DNA from: Eleginops maclovinus | Lineage: Eukaryota; Chordata; Actinopteri; Perciformes; Eleginopidae | Direction: 5' to 3' | Assembly: GCF_036324505.1 (NCBI RefSeq) | Contig: NC_086350.1 | Coordinates: forward strand, 13,376,032-13,440,031 | Length of the DNA stretch: 64,000 bases | Part shown: positions 35,901 through 48,150 of the stretch, in pieces | Layout: each line of letters begins with the position of its first letter | Numbering within the stretch: position 1 is the stretch's first letter | Program-made: the position numbers and the translations under genes | The notes under the pieces: model-generated | What the model was told of the DNA's origin: nothing | The model's input: the letters and a program-made list of their open reading frames with translations, nothing else | Databases searched by the model: none

Positions 35901-38900
35901 AGTTTCCCTCAAAAACTATTCAAACTTGTAAAGATGTTTAAACAATATGATGTAAAAGGTCATGATATATTTGTGTGTGTATGGGGAGTACATGGCGCCA
36001 GTGACATGCGAGAACCATAGCGAGTGAATGGACAACGACAGCGATGTATATAAATGCATTGCATTCTCAAACTGTACAGGCACTAAATCACAAAATGACT
36101 GAAGGTTTTATTAAAGCTGCTTTAACTGCTTTATAAATAACTTTTAGTAAAAATAGTCTGTCAGTGTGTGACCCCCTGTGACTAGGCTGTGTTAGGAGCA
36201 GAAGGCTAGACAGGATTTGAAATGGCAGATATAAATAACCCATAATAAACACTTAAAATAAACCACAGGGAGGGTTTTAACACCTTATTAAATGTATGCT
36301 CAGCTACTGTATTATTTGTAAAAATGTGAGCTACTTCTACAGTTTATCTAAGTAAAGTTCAGATGACTAAGAGCCAAGGTAAGCAGGACGCCAGCAGCTG
36401 ATTTCGATTTGTGTTTAATGAAATCACGAATTAAGCTAAGATTGAGCTCTTTTTTACTCTGGCCCAAGAAGTGTACCACAGTAACAACTGAAGACATGTA
36501 CACAGGAAAACTGTAGGAAAGCACTTACAAAAACTAAAGAGGGCTGAATTCCATTTAGCAACATGAGTTTTAGGGTCCTGTCACACTGTCACTATTTACT
36601 GTGACACTTGAACAGAATGCAGTAATTGCTATTGTTAAAATCAACTTTATTATCAATATCTCTGAGTGTGTGGTTCAAACAGGGAGACCGAAATATATCA
36701 AAATATATGCATATATGTATATACCTTACATACATAAACAAAATGAAATTAAAAGATCCATAAAAGGCTCAACAATATTTATATAAAAACAGCAGTCTGC
36801 AGACAAAACTGGATAAATATGTGAAAATGAATGAACATATGACAACAGTGCAAATATCTACAAGAAATAGAACAAATTATTATTTTTTCTCAATTTATTG
36901 ATTTGTTTTTTGATCTGTTTTGATAGGACAACTGACAACATAAGTGAGCTGATTACCTGTAGGCAGCCACCTCCATGCCCAGGTCCATCCTAACCTGCAG
37001 AAGGTGCTGATGGTCTCGCATCTTTTCTGTAATAGTGTCAGCCATCAAATTCCTCTCATGCTCCAACTGCTTGATAATCATCTAAAGGGGAAAGAGAAAA
37101 AGAAAAAAAATAGTTAAAAGTTTTCATGCTGCTTTTATACATCTGTGGTATGTCCAATTGGGTGTTATATACTGTTTGTTTATCCCTGTAATCTAACGAT
37201 AAACTACAGTGAAAAGTGTGCTCCCTTGTTAACCACTGACCACCAAAGTGTGTGACCACATTTTATTTTACTGCAGCCTAAACTGTGCTCACTTAGAAAG
37301 CAAACTGGCTGAATTGTATTTGTCAAAATTAAGTCTGATCCCACTATCATACTACACTAATATGTGGACAACCTAATCCAGTTACTTCTTCTGTCATTTG
37401 TCCATGAACATTTTACACCATCAATCTTTTAATGTTACTACAGGGACTACTGTAACTGGAGAAATGTATGACCAGTGTAGTCATTTGAAATGCACAGACC
37501 TGCTAAGTGCTCCATCTATAGGAGGCTAATACGGCTTTGTCAGTCTGAAAGCTAATTGGTTTAAGTGGCTGGAGTAATCTAGCACCTATAAAGTACTAGG
37601 GAGGTAAAAAATGTAAGCTTTTCAATCCTTTTATACTGAGGTCAAATGTTGCACGCAAGATCACCCGTGCTTTTCACAGACTGGTCAGGCACCACGTAAT
37701 GTTGGTTATGACATTAAGTATCAGGGACAGATACATTTAAATCAAAGCCATACCTTGAATTATACTTTCAGGACAGGCTGAAGGTATGACAATTACTCCT
37801 GTTAGAAATATGTTATAATTATTGCTGTTTACTGCTGTTAAGAAAAACAGTGTTATTTTTCCAGCAGCCTCTGACAGCTGCATCAGTGCCTTCAAGCACA
37901 GTGGGTGTGGCAGGGACAAGAGGGAGTACCCTCCCCCTCTCTCATGGCACGGTGGACATATTTCTGATTATTTAATAGTTGTATCACATATGTATTTTGG
38001 GACTTCTTAAAATAGAAAATAAATCTCCTAATCTTTGATTTCACTAAAGTCTCTCTGTTGTATGAATATAGGCTGCCCTCTTGTTAGCCTTTCTGACTTT
38101 TCCTCACCTGATATTCACTGAAGTCCACCCTGAATTTCTCCTGCATGTGCATCAGCTCTTCTTCAAGGCGGTATTGAATCTGCCCTTGTTTCTCTCCCTC
38201 TTTGCGTAATTTGTCCAACTCAGAAGCATACATCATCTTTTCCCTCTGCAAACCGCTCATCCTCTCTTGGTCCTCTTTAATGGACTGTTCCATCTCCTCC
38301 ACCTTCCTCTGGTACATATCAAAGGTTTCCATCCATCCTTCGGACAGACTGAGGGCATACTCTTGCACCTCCTCCATGGTGGCTGCAGGAGGCCCGCGGT
38401 AAGTTTGCGTGATGATGGGCACCATGCGGGAGTCCACCTGACGCCGCAAATGGTGCTTTTCTTGCCTTTGCCCCTCTTCCAAGCATTTACACTCATTTTC
38501 TAGTTGACACAAACGCTGCTGGAGTTCAATATTAATCTTGTGAGCGTGCTGGAGATCCTTCTCGCAGCCTTTCAGCTCGCCTCCGATGTCCCTGCAAACA
38601 CCAGTCTGCTCGCTACACAGGGACTGGACCATCTGCAACTCCCGCCATAGCTTCTCCCTCTCCATCTCAGCCTGGGACTTTTCAAACGACAGCTGCTCCA
38701 CCATTCTCCTCAGCTCCCGCATTTCGCCCTTACACTTCGGCTCCAGTTCTGTCGTCTTTGCTTGTCTCAGTTTGTTTATTTCAGTAATAAGATGCACATT
38801 TTCCTGCTCCAGCTGCTTCGTTCGAGAGAGATACTGGAAAAGTCTGCTGTTGAGCTCCTGCAGCTGGTGTTTGTCGTTCTCAAAAGTTCTCTTGAAAGGC

Positions 38901-38905
38901 ATCAT
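32929..38905 (-). CDS. synm: Synemin, type IV/VI intermediate filament protein (4 coding exons)
   Basis: Exons on minus: 38905-38108, 37081-36957, 35285-35206, 34967-32929; phases fit and give 1013 aa (human synemin is about 1565). A very short head precedes coil 1A (ELNSRLFQYLSRTKQLEQEN, about residues 17-36). The rod continues through exons 1-3 and ends with the filament termination motif AAYRALLEGER at about 305-315. The long acidic, Ser-rich tail (about 335-1013, mostly exon 4) starts with a basic Arg/Ser/Thr segment and includes SPVVQESMLEFLRED. Synemin cannot assemble alone; it co-polymerises with desmin or vimentin and links filaments to costameres and adhesion sites in muscle and glia. 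A pyrimidine-rich acceptor-like TAATTAG lies 8 nt before the ATG, so a 5'UTR intron is possible. The gene is head to head with pgpep1l. Confidence 0.92.
35410..35459 (-). promoter_or_regulatory. synm: Candidate alternative first exon of synm
   Basis: Inside synm intron 2 on the coding strand, GAGATGGCAGATC gives a strong Kozak start (ATG at 35444-35442, G at -3 and +4). It encodes MADLNDVHRLV and runs to a good donor GTGAG/GTATTT in phase 2. Exon 3 accepts phase 2, so splicing would read MADLNDVHRLV-RALLEGER and continue through the tail (717 aa). Inserted as a cassette between exons 2 and 3, the block (50 nt from TTTGAG) would break frame, so only a first-exon role works. Confidence 0.45.
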
Positions 38906-39736
38906 TTTGGTATCTAATTAGTAAAAAAAGTGAGTTTAAAGTCCTGTTTGTATATTACTCTAGGTGTCCCGGTGTCATTTGCGTGAGCGTCTTTGTGCAC
39001 TGATGTCATTTGCGATCAGTGCCCTTTGACAAGTGCAGGAGGAGGGCGTGTCCTCCCCACAGGATCGCCCCAAGCGCGTCCGCGTCCCTGGCAGATGTTA
39101 TGCTGAGTTTGAGTGCCATCTGAAATATTATACCTGTTACAGTAATAACCTAGAGTGCTGGGAAAACAACTTTAATAATCTTAACTAAAGCTGGATTCTG
39201 AAAAATTAAATACAATGATACTATGAGGAGATTAAACATAGGCTAATTTAATACCATTGACAATAGCTTTTTTTGTATTGTAGTCTATAGTTGTTACGCT
39301 CACTGAAAAGTCAAATAAATATTTTTGTTTTTATATGTTAGCCATTTTTTGTATTCATGTTTTATCTTGAAAACCGCATGTTAGTGGTGACAAATTAAAT
39401 AAAATTAACGCACCAATGATTTGTCAGTAACTGTGTATTTAATAACTAAGTATTTGTTTTATTATTTAATTGTCGAAAAAAACGATAGTTCTGTTTAACT
39501 ATCCGGCGCATTGAAAGTGTGACTATAAGGTACCAGTAAATTGGATGACAGAACTAACTGGAAGCCCCTGAATGCATCACTTCCACATAGAGGTTTCACT
39601 GTTTATTTCCCGGGAAACGGCGACCCCAGGCGGACATAAAGGTGAACTGCAGAGGCTAAATTTAACCCTGATGTTTTTCAGTGTTCTGATTTCACTGCGT
39701 AGCAAACATTACTGACTTTGTCTACCTGACTGCGTT
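38906..39736. promoter_or_regulatory. Divergent promoter region of synm and pgpep1l
   Basis: This 831 bp separates two head-to-head start codons. It contains a GC/CpG-richer patch near 39040-39110 and the 11-mer TGTCATTTGCG twice, at 38973-38983 and 39004-39014 (31 bp apart, same orientation). A second CpG patch (CCCGGGAAACGGCGACCCC) lies just before pgpep1l at about 39610. No TATA box was assigned. Shared regulation is inference. Confidence 0.45.
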
Positions 39737-42700
39737 ATGAGTGGAGAAGAAATCGTGGTGGTTACAGGTAAAATAGTACATGTTTGCTCATGATTACACA
39801 AAGTTTTCAAACCGGCGTTCATTTAGATTTGTAATCCCATATTTTAAGGCTTTGGACCTTTTCGACAGTTCTTAGTGAACCCCAGCTGGAAAGCAGCCCA
39901 GGTAATGACACAAAAACAACTTTAAAAATTGCCGGTTTGTGTTATAACCATTTTTGGACATAAAGTCTTAACATTTCTATTACGTCTTCATTCAAGGGCT
40001 TGAAGTTGGTTGGATTAGGAGAGAAGACTCATGTTTGCAACAAGGAGGTGCCAGTGAGTTATGTCAGGACTCAGCAAATCATTACTCAGATTTGGCAAAC
40101 TCTTCACCCAAAGGTAAAAATACATTTTTCAAGTGAAAAACAAGGCCAGAGCCAATTCGTTTTTATAATAATATTGAGTTTGGAAGTCCCTGTAACCATG
40201 AAAAGTTGAGGTAGCTACAAAAAATATAGTATTAAATGTTTTATTTTTCAGTTATATTGGATTTCCCTTAATTCACATCCCTTTATTGTCCCCATGTATT
40301 GACATAATGTTGATATAATTGGTCCAAAAACTTTAATTTAGATTTTTGTGTTAGCAAATTGTTGCCAAAACCTCACATTCAGAGAATAATAGGGTAACTC
40401 TTCTGAATGATAGCTTAAGCCCTGACATAAATAATGTTCGAAATGCATAACTACAGACTGATTATCGTATGAAAAGGGAAATATTTAACTTACCTTTCGT
40501 GTTTGTGTGCCCCAGTTTGCTGTACATCTGGGCGTAGCCAAAGGTTCCAGTGTCGTCTTTCTGGAGCAAACAGCGAAGAACAGTGGATACAGTGAAAAAG
40601 ATGTGTGCGGGGTCTGTCCTGATAGTCACTGCTGTGTGGAAGGAGGACCAGAGAAACTGGACTCAGTCGTTAACATGAAGGCTGTCGCCAAAGAGTTCAG
40701 ACGAGTAGGGATGGATGTTATTTATTCAAGAGATGCTGGCAGGTAGGGATCTTTTCCTGCACTCTGAAACAAATGTCCTTCTGAATGACAAAAAACAACG
40801 TTACAGTGGGGCAAAAAAGTATTTAGTCAGCCACCAATTGTGCAAGTTCTCCCATTTAAAAAGATGAGAGAGGCCTGTAATTTTTTATCATAGGTATACC
40901 TCAACTATGAGAGACAGAATGAGAAAAAAAAATCCAGAAAATCACATTGTAGGATTTTTAATGAATTAATTTCAAATTATTGTGGAAAATAAGTATTTGG
41001 TCAATAACAAAAGTTCATCTCAATACTTTGTTTTATACCCTTTGTTGGCAATGACAGAGGTCAAACGTTTTCTGTAAGTCTTCACAAGGTTTTCACACAC
41101 TGTTGCTGGTATTTTGGCCCATTCCTCCATGCAGATCTCCTCTAAAGCAGTGATGTTTTGGGGCTGTCGCTGGGCAACACGGACTTTCAACTCCCTCCAA
41201 AGATTTTCTATGGGGTTGAGATCTGGAGACTGGCTAGGCCACTCCAGGACCTTGAAATGCTTCTTACGAAGCCACTCCTTCGTTGCCCTGGCGGTGTGTT
41301 TGGGATCATTGTCATGCTGAAAGACCCAGCCACGCTTCATCTTCAGTGCCCTTGCTGATGGAAGGAGGTTTTCACACAAAATCTCACGATACATGGCCCC
41401 ATTCATTCTTTCCTTTACACGGATCAGTCGTCCTGGTCCCTTTGCAGAAAAACAGCCCCAAAGCATGATGTTTCCACCCCCATGCTTCACAGTAGGTATG
41501 GTGTTCTTTGGATGCAACTCTGCATTCTTTCTCCTCCAAACACGACGAGTTGAGTTTTTACCAAAAAGTTCTATTTTGGTTTCTTCTGACCATATGACAT
41601 TCTCCCAATCCTCTTCTGGATCATCCAAATGCCCTCTGGCAAACTTCAGACGGGCCTGGACATGTACTGGCTTAAGCAGGGGGACACGTCTGGAACTGCA
41701 GGATTTAAGTCCCTGGCGGCGTAGTGTGTTACTGATGGTAGCCTCTGTTACTTTGGTCCCAGCTCTCTGCAGGTCATTCACTAGGTCCCCCCGTGTGGTT
41801 CTGGGATTTTTGCTCACCGTTCTTGTGATCATTTTGACCCCACGGGGTGAGATCTTGCGTGGAGCCCCAGATCGAGGGAGATTAGCAGTGGTCTTGTATG
41901 TCTTCCATTTTCTAATAATTGCTCCCACAGTTGATTTCTTCACACCAAGCTGCTTACCTATTGCAGATTCAGTTTTCCCAGCCTGATGCAGGTCTACAAT
42001 TTTGTCTCTGGTCTCCTTTGACAGCTCTTTGGTCTTGGCCATAGTGGAGTTTGGAGTATGACTGTTTGAGGTTGTGGACAGGTGTCTTTTATACTGATAA
42101 CGAGTTCAAAAAGGTGCCATTAATACAGGTAACGAGTGGAGGACAGAGGAGCCTCTTAAAGAAGAAGTTACAGGTCTGTGAGAGCCAGAAATCTTGCTTT
42201 TTTGTAGGTGACCAAATACTTATTTTACCGAGGAATTTACCAATTAATTCTTTAAAAATCCTACAATGTGATTTCCTGGATTTTTTTTTCTCATTCTGTC
42301 TCTCATAGTTGAGGTATACCTATGATAAAAATTACAGGCCTCTCTCATCTTTTTAAATGGGAGAACTTGCACAATTGGTGGCTGACTAAATACTTTTTTG
42401 CCCCACTGTATATGCAATACCTCCGGACTAACTTCCCCACATTGATAACAAATTATGCTTAAAGAATATAATAAATGTGTCCCATCTTTTTTGATTTACA
42501 GTTGTGTCATTAATTGATTTTACAAAAACATTAGTAGATCATTACATTTTTTGAATAGCTTAAACGGCTTATGTGACCTCCAAATACCTCAATTTTTACA
42601 AGATGTTACTGCTTTCTCTTTCAAAATGAAAAACAAAAACCTGTGGTAGCTTATAGTCTTCTGACTGCCAGTGGTCTGTAAAACTAAGTAAATAAATGCT

Positions 42701-42893
42701 TACTTCACTGCGGCCCAGGTACCTGTGTGAATTTGCGTATTACTGCTCGCTGTATCACGGTCAGAGGAGGGCAGCTCTCATCCATCTACCCTCATCTGGC
42801 AGCCTGACCTCAAAGGAAAATCTACTACCTCTGCTGCAGACCCTCGTTCATACCATGCTGCACCAGCTGGAGCCCCCTTCAGAAACTGCATAA
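39737..42893 (+). CDS. pgpep1l: Pyroglutamyl-peptidase 1-like protein (5 coding exons)
   Basis: Exons: 39737-39767, 39849-39901, 39997-40113, 40516-40742, 42719-42893; in frame throughout, 200 aa (human PGPEP1 is about 209). A peptidase family C15 enzyme, which removes N-terminal pyroglutamate from peptides in the cytosol. Family signature [14 protein letters not shown] follows the start. The catalytic triad is present: Glu84 (VVFLEQTA), Cys146 ([10 protein letters not shown]) and His165 (AALIHLP), with the same Cys-His spacing as human Cys149/His168. Cys-rich [16 protein letters not shown] also matches the family. I chose the -1-like paralogue over pgpep1 because of its place between synm and igf1r. 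Intron 4 is enlarged by a Tc1 insertion. Activity seems possible from the residues seen. Confidence 0.9.
40804..42408 (-). mobile_element. Tc1/mariner transposon with long IR/DR-type inverted repeats
   Basis: The element begins CAGTGGGGCAAAAAAG and ends with its inverse, flanked by TA dinucleotides (40802-40803 and 42409-42410), the classic Tc1/mariner target duplication. The TIRs are about 200 bp. Each holds an outer and an inner transposase-site-like repeat: AAAAAAGTATTTAGTCA at the tip and AAATAAGTATTTGGTCA about 180 bp inside (40987-41003; inverse at 42209-42225). The outer 150 bp of the two TIRs differ at only about two positions, so the insertion is young. It sits in intron 4 of pgpep1l, opposite to the gene. 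Confidence 0.95.
41020..42042 (-). CDS. Tc1-like transposase, full-length ORF, first catalytic Asp changed to Glu
   Basis: 340 aa, the usual Tc1 length, without stops. An N-terminal paired-like DNA-binding region has two helix-turn-helix parts (about residues 1-115, including the GAPRKISP linker). The DDE domain follows, with a glycine-rich [11 protein letters not shown] segment. Numbering matches Sleeping Beauty: Asp244 ([10 protein letters not shown]) and Glu279 (LNPIENLW) are present with 34 residues between. Position 153, normally Asp in WSDET, is Glu (codon GAA at 41586-41584). The protein should bind DNA, but cleavage is probably impaired. It is an unspliced ORF inside a host intron. 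Confidence 0.93.
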   Translation of the reverse strand: MAKTKELSKETRDKIVDLHQAGKTESAIGKQLGVKKSTVGAIIRKWKTYKTTANLPRSGAPRKISPRGVKMITRTVSKNPRTTRGDLVNDLQRAGTKVTEATISNTLRRQGLKSCSSRRVPLLKPVHVQARLKFARGHLDDPEEDWENVIWSEETKIELFGKNSTRRVWRRKNAELHPKNTIPTVKHGGGNIMLWGCFSAKGPGRLIRVKERMNGAMYREILCENLLPSARALKMKRGWVFQHDNDPKHTARATKEWLRKKHFKVLEWPSQSPDLNPIENLWRELKVRVAQRQPQNITALEEICMEEWAKIPATVCENLVKTYRKRLTSVIANKGYKTKY

Positions 42894-43022
42894 AGAGATG
42901 ATGACTGCAGACTTCCTTAAGCTGGCATCTACAGCGAGGTTGATCTTCTTAAAGACATTACACACCACAAACAGGAACTGCAATGCTGAACTATGTTGTT
43001 AGAAACTGTGGCCTTGGGGGGA

Positions 43023-43028
43023 ATTAAA
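43023..43028 (+). terminator. pgpep1l: Candidate pgpep1l polyadenylation signal ATTAAA
   Basis: ATTAAA is the second most common vertebrate polyadenylation hexamer. It lies 130 nt after the pgpep1l stop and is followed by an A-rich then T-rich stretch. It is the first such signal after the stop. Confidence 0.45.
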
Positions 43029-45041
43029 AACAACAAACAGTAAAAGTTCTCATTCATTTATTTATTAAAAATTTCAGAAAAAAAAGAAAATACAAGAAAT
43101 TCTCAGATACACATTTGGAGATGGCATGTCAAAAATACCCCATCTCAGTTATAGGTGTGAAAAAACTTTGAGGCCTCAGATACAGAGCTTGAAAAAAGAC
43201 AGTCTGGTGAAGTTTTTTGATTATTTCTTTCCCCGATCAGGTTATGAACAAAGATTTAGTGAAAGTATTGTCATAAAATAAGAGCATTAAACCAAGGCCC
43301 CCTCAGAAGGAATAGGAATGCAAATCATAAAAACAGATGCATGATAATGATAAACCTCAAACTTATTATTGCAGTTTGAATGCACTGACGCATCCTTCAT
43401 AAACCTGAGGTTTGCATGAAGAACATTCAGGAGGATGAAAGTTAAAGTTTAGTAATGTTTTTTTTTTTAGCTTCTGTATGTTTACGTTGAAATCTGGTCA
43501 AAGCAACTAGTGTGAAGCTGTAAACTAATGCCTATCCTATCTTCCTAATCATATTGTTTACTCTGTTCCATTGCTACCCGTAATATACACAACATGCCTT
43601 TCCTTTACACGTCCACTTATTATGTAAATGCTGTAGTTATGACAAGTTTCTGATCTAATCGTAACTATTAATTGATCAGTGATTCATCACACGCCAGGTC
43701 AATGTAATGCCTACTCCCAGAACTGAAGAGTTTCTATTTTATCATTACATAAATCTAAATGGAAAGAACATAAATGTACAGATATGTTACGTTACTACAC
43801 AAGCTGTCTGCTTGTAAGTGGTGATATCGGTACCAAAGTGATATTCAGCAGCAGTCAGACTCTTTTTCAAAACCCAAGTACAGTTCACTTCTTTATTCTC
43901 TTAAATCATGCACTAAAATAGTGCTTAGTAAGAACTTAGAAGAACAATTACATTGTATTGCTTTTGGGTAAAAATGTCAGCCTGAATTTTCAAAAATTCA
44001 TTTTTTGTCTCAAGCCCAGAAGCCCTTGCACACCATTCTCCAAGTAGCCGCTGTGAGAGGAAGTATAACTGAAGTTTTAAGAGAAGTTTTTGAGATGTAA
44101 AAGCTTCTTTGCCACCATCACACTCAACATTTTGATGACAATATAAGATCCACTGAGTTGTTTCAAACAGCAGCATTACGGTTAGTAGCACTACAAATAG
44201 TTCTGAAAAGGCGTGCTGGGTTTACTTCCTAACAATCGAAGAACAGAAGACAGAAATGATCTCTCCCTTAGAGCAACAGATATAGTTGGACAGGGGGAGT
44301 GATGGTGTGAAGGTAAACACAGAGTTTACAGGGGCATGATATGTAATGATAAATGATGGAAGTTGTACATTGTTTTAGAAATGAAGGAAACGCTGCCATC
44401 TCTACAAAGATGGTTTTGCGTACAGAAAAAGTCCTTGTTACATTCAGAGCACTGCTGCAAATACATAACCAAATATATGTTTTTAAATTGTCATCTGGAT
44501 GTTTAGGAGGTGCCGTTATCTTGCAGCATTGCAGGCTACAGGTCAACAGCAAAACCTGGAAGTCAATAAAACATTGTTTCCCTTTTTAAATATTCCACAT
44601 AATAACTGTTCTGACTTTTATATAAATGCATTTTAGATTTGTCTTGTGAGGATTTAAGGTTGTAAAAATATGTTGGGAGTCAGTGGAGTTGGGATATCTG
44701 ATGTTGACGTTCTGCCCCGGTGTCTTGTCTTATCTTAGACTTGTACTACCTCTCTTGTAAGCTTCTTTTAAACTATATCTAGTCAAATTCAATAATAGGT
44801 GCACATATCTATGTTTCTCACCTTGATACCCAACATTAGTTTACACTGATTCTGTCTCTACTTTGTAGTTTAAGAGATATTAAAACATTGGGAAAGAAAT
44901 CAGCGGGCTGATCTTACAACACAGATATTCCAGCTCCTTTCCTATTCTGCTTTGTGAGGTTTATCTTGATGAGGTTTCTATACTAACTATTGAAAGTGAG
45001 ATGTACTTGTTTTCCATACGCATACATATATTTAAAAAGAG

Positions 45042-45049
45042 TGAGGTAG
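45042..45049 (-). promoter_or_regulatory. igf1r: let-7 8-mer seed match in the putative igf1r 3'UTR
   Basis: In mRNA orientation the sequence is CTACCTCA, the full complement of the let-7 seed. It lies about 3.1 kb after the stop. let-7 regulation of mammalian IGF1R has been reported. An 8-mer occurs by chance fairly often in 5 kb, so weight is modest. Confidence 0.3.
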
Positions 45050-45941
45050 ATATATAATTGAAGGAAAGAAAAACAAAAAACGTCCCCCAGTCATGACACC
45101 AAAGATACATACAAAAAAAGTCCAACTTTATACTGAATCATGGGGCATTTATACAGTGATTTAAACTGATATCACAAAAAGAGAATAAAAAATAAATAAA
45201 TAACACTACTACAGAAAAGAAAAAAGAAAAACTTCAGAGGAAAAAACATCACCAGGCAACATTTCCAAAAGATTAGGAGAAATCCTTCAAAACACTTTCA
45301 CTATCCAGCCTCTATTTTAAGACCTTTTTCCATTCATGACATTGAAATGTGTTCCCTTCCCTGGACTTTAACCCATCCTTTATTTGGTTTTCAGAAGCAG
45401 TGATTATGAAGACAAACAATAAAGACATGACCTCACCTTGAATAAGTAACATTAGCAGAAGTGGCGTTATACTGCCCTTAATTAAAAAAAAAAGAAAAAA
45501 ATACCAGATTTCGAATGGTTGCGAGATGGTTGGCATAAGTAAGGCAAACAAGTCAACCCAATTAGCCCTATTGATTCAAAAACAGGCAAGAAATGGATGG
45601 GTTAAAATACCAGATCTGGTGTAAAGTAAATATCTGGTACACTGACTTCAACAGGAGGCACCGGGAAACAGGTACAGTATGTTGTAGAGGTCAGTGAGGT
45701 GCCAGTCGGGAGGAGAGAGGGCACTACTGGACTCAACCAAACATGATGGGGGATAAAGGGGGAGGTACAAGCTGAGACGAGTAGAGGACGATCATGGAGT
45801 GTGTGGAGAAAGCAAAGCCTTTACTTTGACCTGAGATTGAGTTGCACCTAGAGGGCATTGCTAGGCGCAGTGCTAGACAACAAGTACATAAAGGGTGCAG
45901 AAAGTTCACACTCACACATCGAGCTAAGGTGTCCATTCCAA

Positions 45942-45984
45942 ATAATAATATTAATAATAATATTAATAATAATAATAATAATAT
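45942..45984. repeat. (AAT)n trinucleotide repeat
   Basis: Imperfect run of AATAAT/ATTAAT units in the putative igf1r 3'UTR. Confidence 0.9.
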
Positions 45985-46222
45985 AGACATCCACAAAACA
46001 AATACAAGAGGAAAGATTTCATAAAAAATAAAAAGGCAATGAACAAAATATAGTGTTACAGAGAACCTTTTGGGGTAACAGAAAAACGAAAATGTTTTTA
46101 TCTAAATCCTCTTATTTTTTGTTATTTTCTAGTTTTTTTAAACAGACTTTGAAGATATAAGAAATGGACTTTAGTGGAGACCATAAAATACCAAACCTGA
46201 AGGATTTCTTTATACGTGTATG

Positions 46223-46224
<2 letters not shown>

Positions 46225-46270
<46 letters not shown>
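46225..46270. repeat. (TA)n microsatellite with palindromic flanks
   Basis: About 22 TA units flanked by GTATGTAT on the left and CATACATACATAC on the right, which makes the whole tract nearly self-complementary. Confidence 0.95.
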
Positions 46271-46276
<6 letters not shown>

Positions 46277-46994
46277 CATACATACACATCCAAAAGAGGA
46301 AAAGAATAAAATAGCAGCTTTGTTCTGTACAGACATAGAGGCAAACATTTTGAACCGTATAAAGGTTTAAAAAAGTGACAAAACCAATGATGTGTATAAA
46401 AATGATCCTTCAGTCTAAAATACAACCGTAAGACCTTTATATGTGATTGAAATGTAGAGAAACTAATGACTATTCTAAAAGAGACCTGCTGTGATTTAAA
46501 AATCATCTCCAGGCTACTAAAATCTCATCCTTCTTTGTTCTGTCTCAGGTCTGTGTCTGTTTTGGTGTATTTGGTGCCATTTAATTAAACAGCCGTATCA
46601 CAGAGAGCGATGTTGACTTCCCACATGAAATGCACAGTTAAAAGATAAGTCAGATACGTTTGAAAAAATTTAAACGGAGGCAGAGTTGTATCCCTAGATT
46701 GTGAAATTCAGTGATTTGCACTGAGAGACGTATAATGCTTTGTTCAGATTTAGACTGGTATTAAAACAAAGACAGATTAATGCTGTAATTCAGAGTTGGC
46801 TGACTCGAGTCAAGTGCTCTTCCCCTCAGAAGTGATGAAGATTTCCTTCAGTCTGTTTAGTTGGATATGAATGGACATGCAACAAAGCATTTTGGTAAGC
46901 AAAAGCATGCTTGCATTTCAATGTTACAAATGTAGGGCTTATTATATCAATTAATATGCTAATTGCTTGTAAAATACTCAATTAACTTTTTTCC

Positions 46995-47036
46995 CCAGTT
47001 TGGGATTAATAAAGTATTTCTGATTCTGATTCTGAA
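46995..47036 (+). repeat. Possible LINE/SINE 3' tail fragment
   Basis: TTTGGGATTAATAAAGTA followed by TTCTGATTCTGATTCTG resembles the 3' end common to teleost L2-like retroposons, which end GGGATYAATAAAGTA plus a short tandem tail. No body of the element was recognised upstream, so it is a short remnant at best. Confidence 0.4.
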
Positions 47037-48083
47037 TTATACCAAGTTTGCTATAGCATAACACAAAATGTCCTTACACATGAGGAACTGGAGGACACAT
47101 TTTATTGAAATGATTCTCAAATTAGTTGCAGATTAAATCTATTATTGTTGTTTTGTATCTATGTTTTGTATATAACTGAGACCTATAATATATTGTTGGA
47201 AAATAATATAATAGGGGACTTTTAATTGATTAGAAAAAAATTGATGTTGTCCTTATCCTGGGTTCTCCAGTATCACAAGGCTAACACTGTCCTCCATCCA
47301 GGGGTAAGACACACAGACAGTTGCTCTAGGATCAGCTAGTCTCAAAAATAAGCATCAGGTCTGAATACCACCAAATAATTTGGGTATTTTTTGTAGACAA
47401 AATTATCTCAACTCTGAATCACAGCCTTAAACCAGAAAGGAGATCTATATGAAACCGAAGAAAGAAAGTAAAATTGATTTGGCAATAGTTTGGCAGATAC
47501 ACAACAGGCCCTCCTCTTCCATTTTGACCTGCTTCTGATGGGATCAGACATATCATAAGAAAATAAGAAACAATGATCTTAGTCAAAACTGTCCTCACAT
47601 CACACGAGCCGGTATGCTCATGCAAACAAAGTAATTTTGATGGAAAGTCATTCAGAAATTGAGCTTTGCCATATAATAGAGAGAATCACGTTTTCTGTAT
47701 AAATACACTCTCTGATATCCACAATATCCTCTCTGAAATCACCAGGAAAAAAGTGCTCTTCTGTTGGATTTGCTGGCAGATATAAAAAAAAAAGGTTTTC
47801 TTTAAGTTCATGTCTAAATCTGTCAGGACACATGCCTGCACTGAATCCTTTTTGAAGGACTGACATACAGGCGGGACAGGAAGGAGTTCCCCAGTGTCGA
47901 GTCTGAGACGCCAAACTCCAAATGCTTTTGCAGGTTTCTGTACTCACTCACTGTTTTTACAGTTTATGTTTGACCTTAAAGGATTGGAAAGACCATCTAC
48001 TGGCACACAGTAGAAGAAAGTCATTTCTTACCTCATCCATATCTCCTTGAGAAATGGATGAGAGGTTTGTGTTACCCTGTGTA

Positions 48084-48150
48084 AGAGGAGGAGGAGGAGG
48101 AGGAGGAGGAGGAGGAGGAGGAGGAGGAGGAGGAAGAGGAGGAGGAGGAG
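48084..48150. repeat. (GGA)n purine repeat just after the igf1r stop codon
   Basis: Mostly perfect GAG/GGA units with one GGAAGA interruption, 12 nt downstream of the igf1r TGA. In the mRNA it is a (CCU)n tract. A frame through it encodes polyproline, but that frame is not part of igf1r. Confidence 0.95.
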
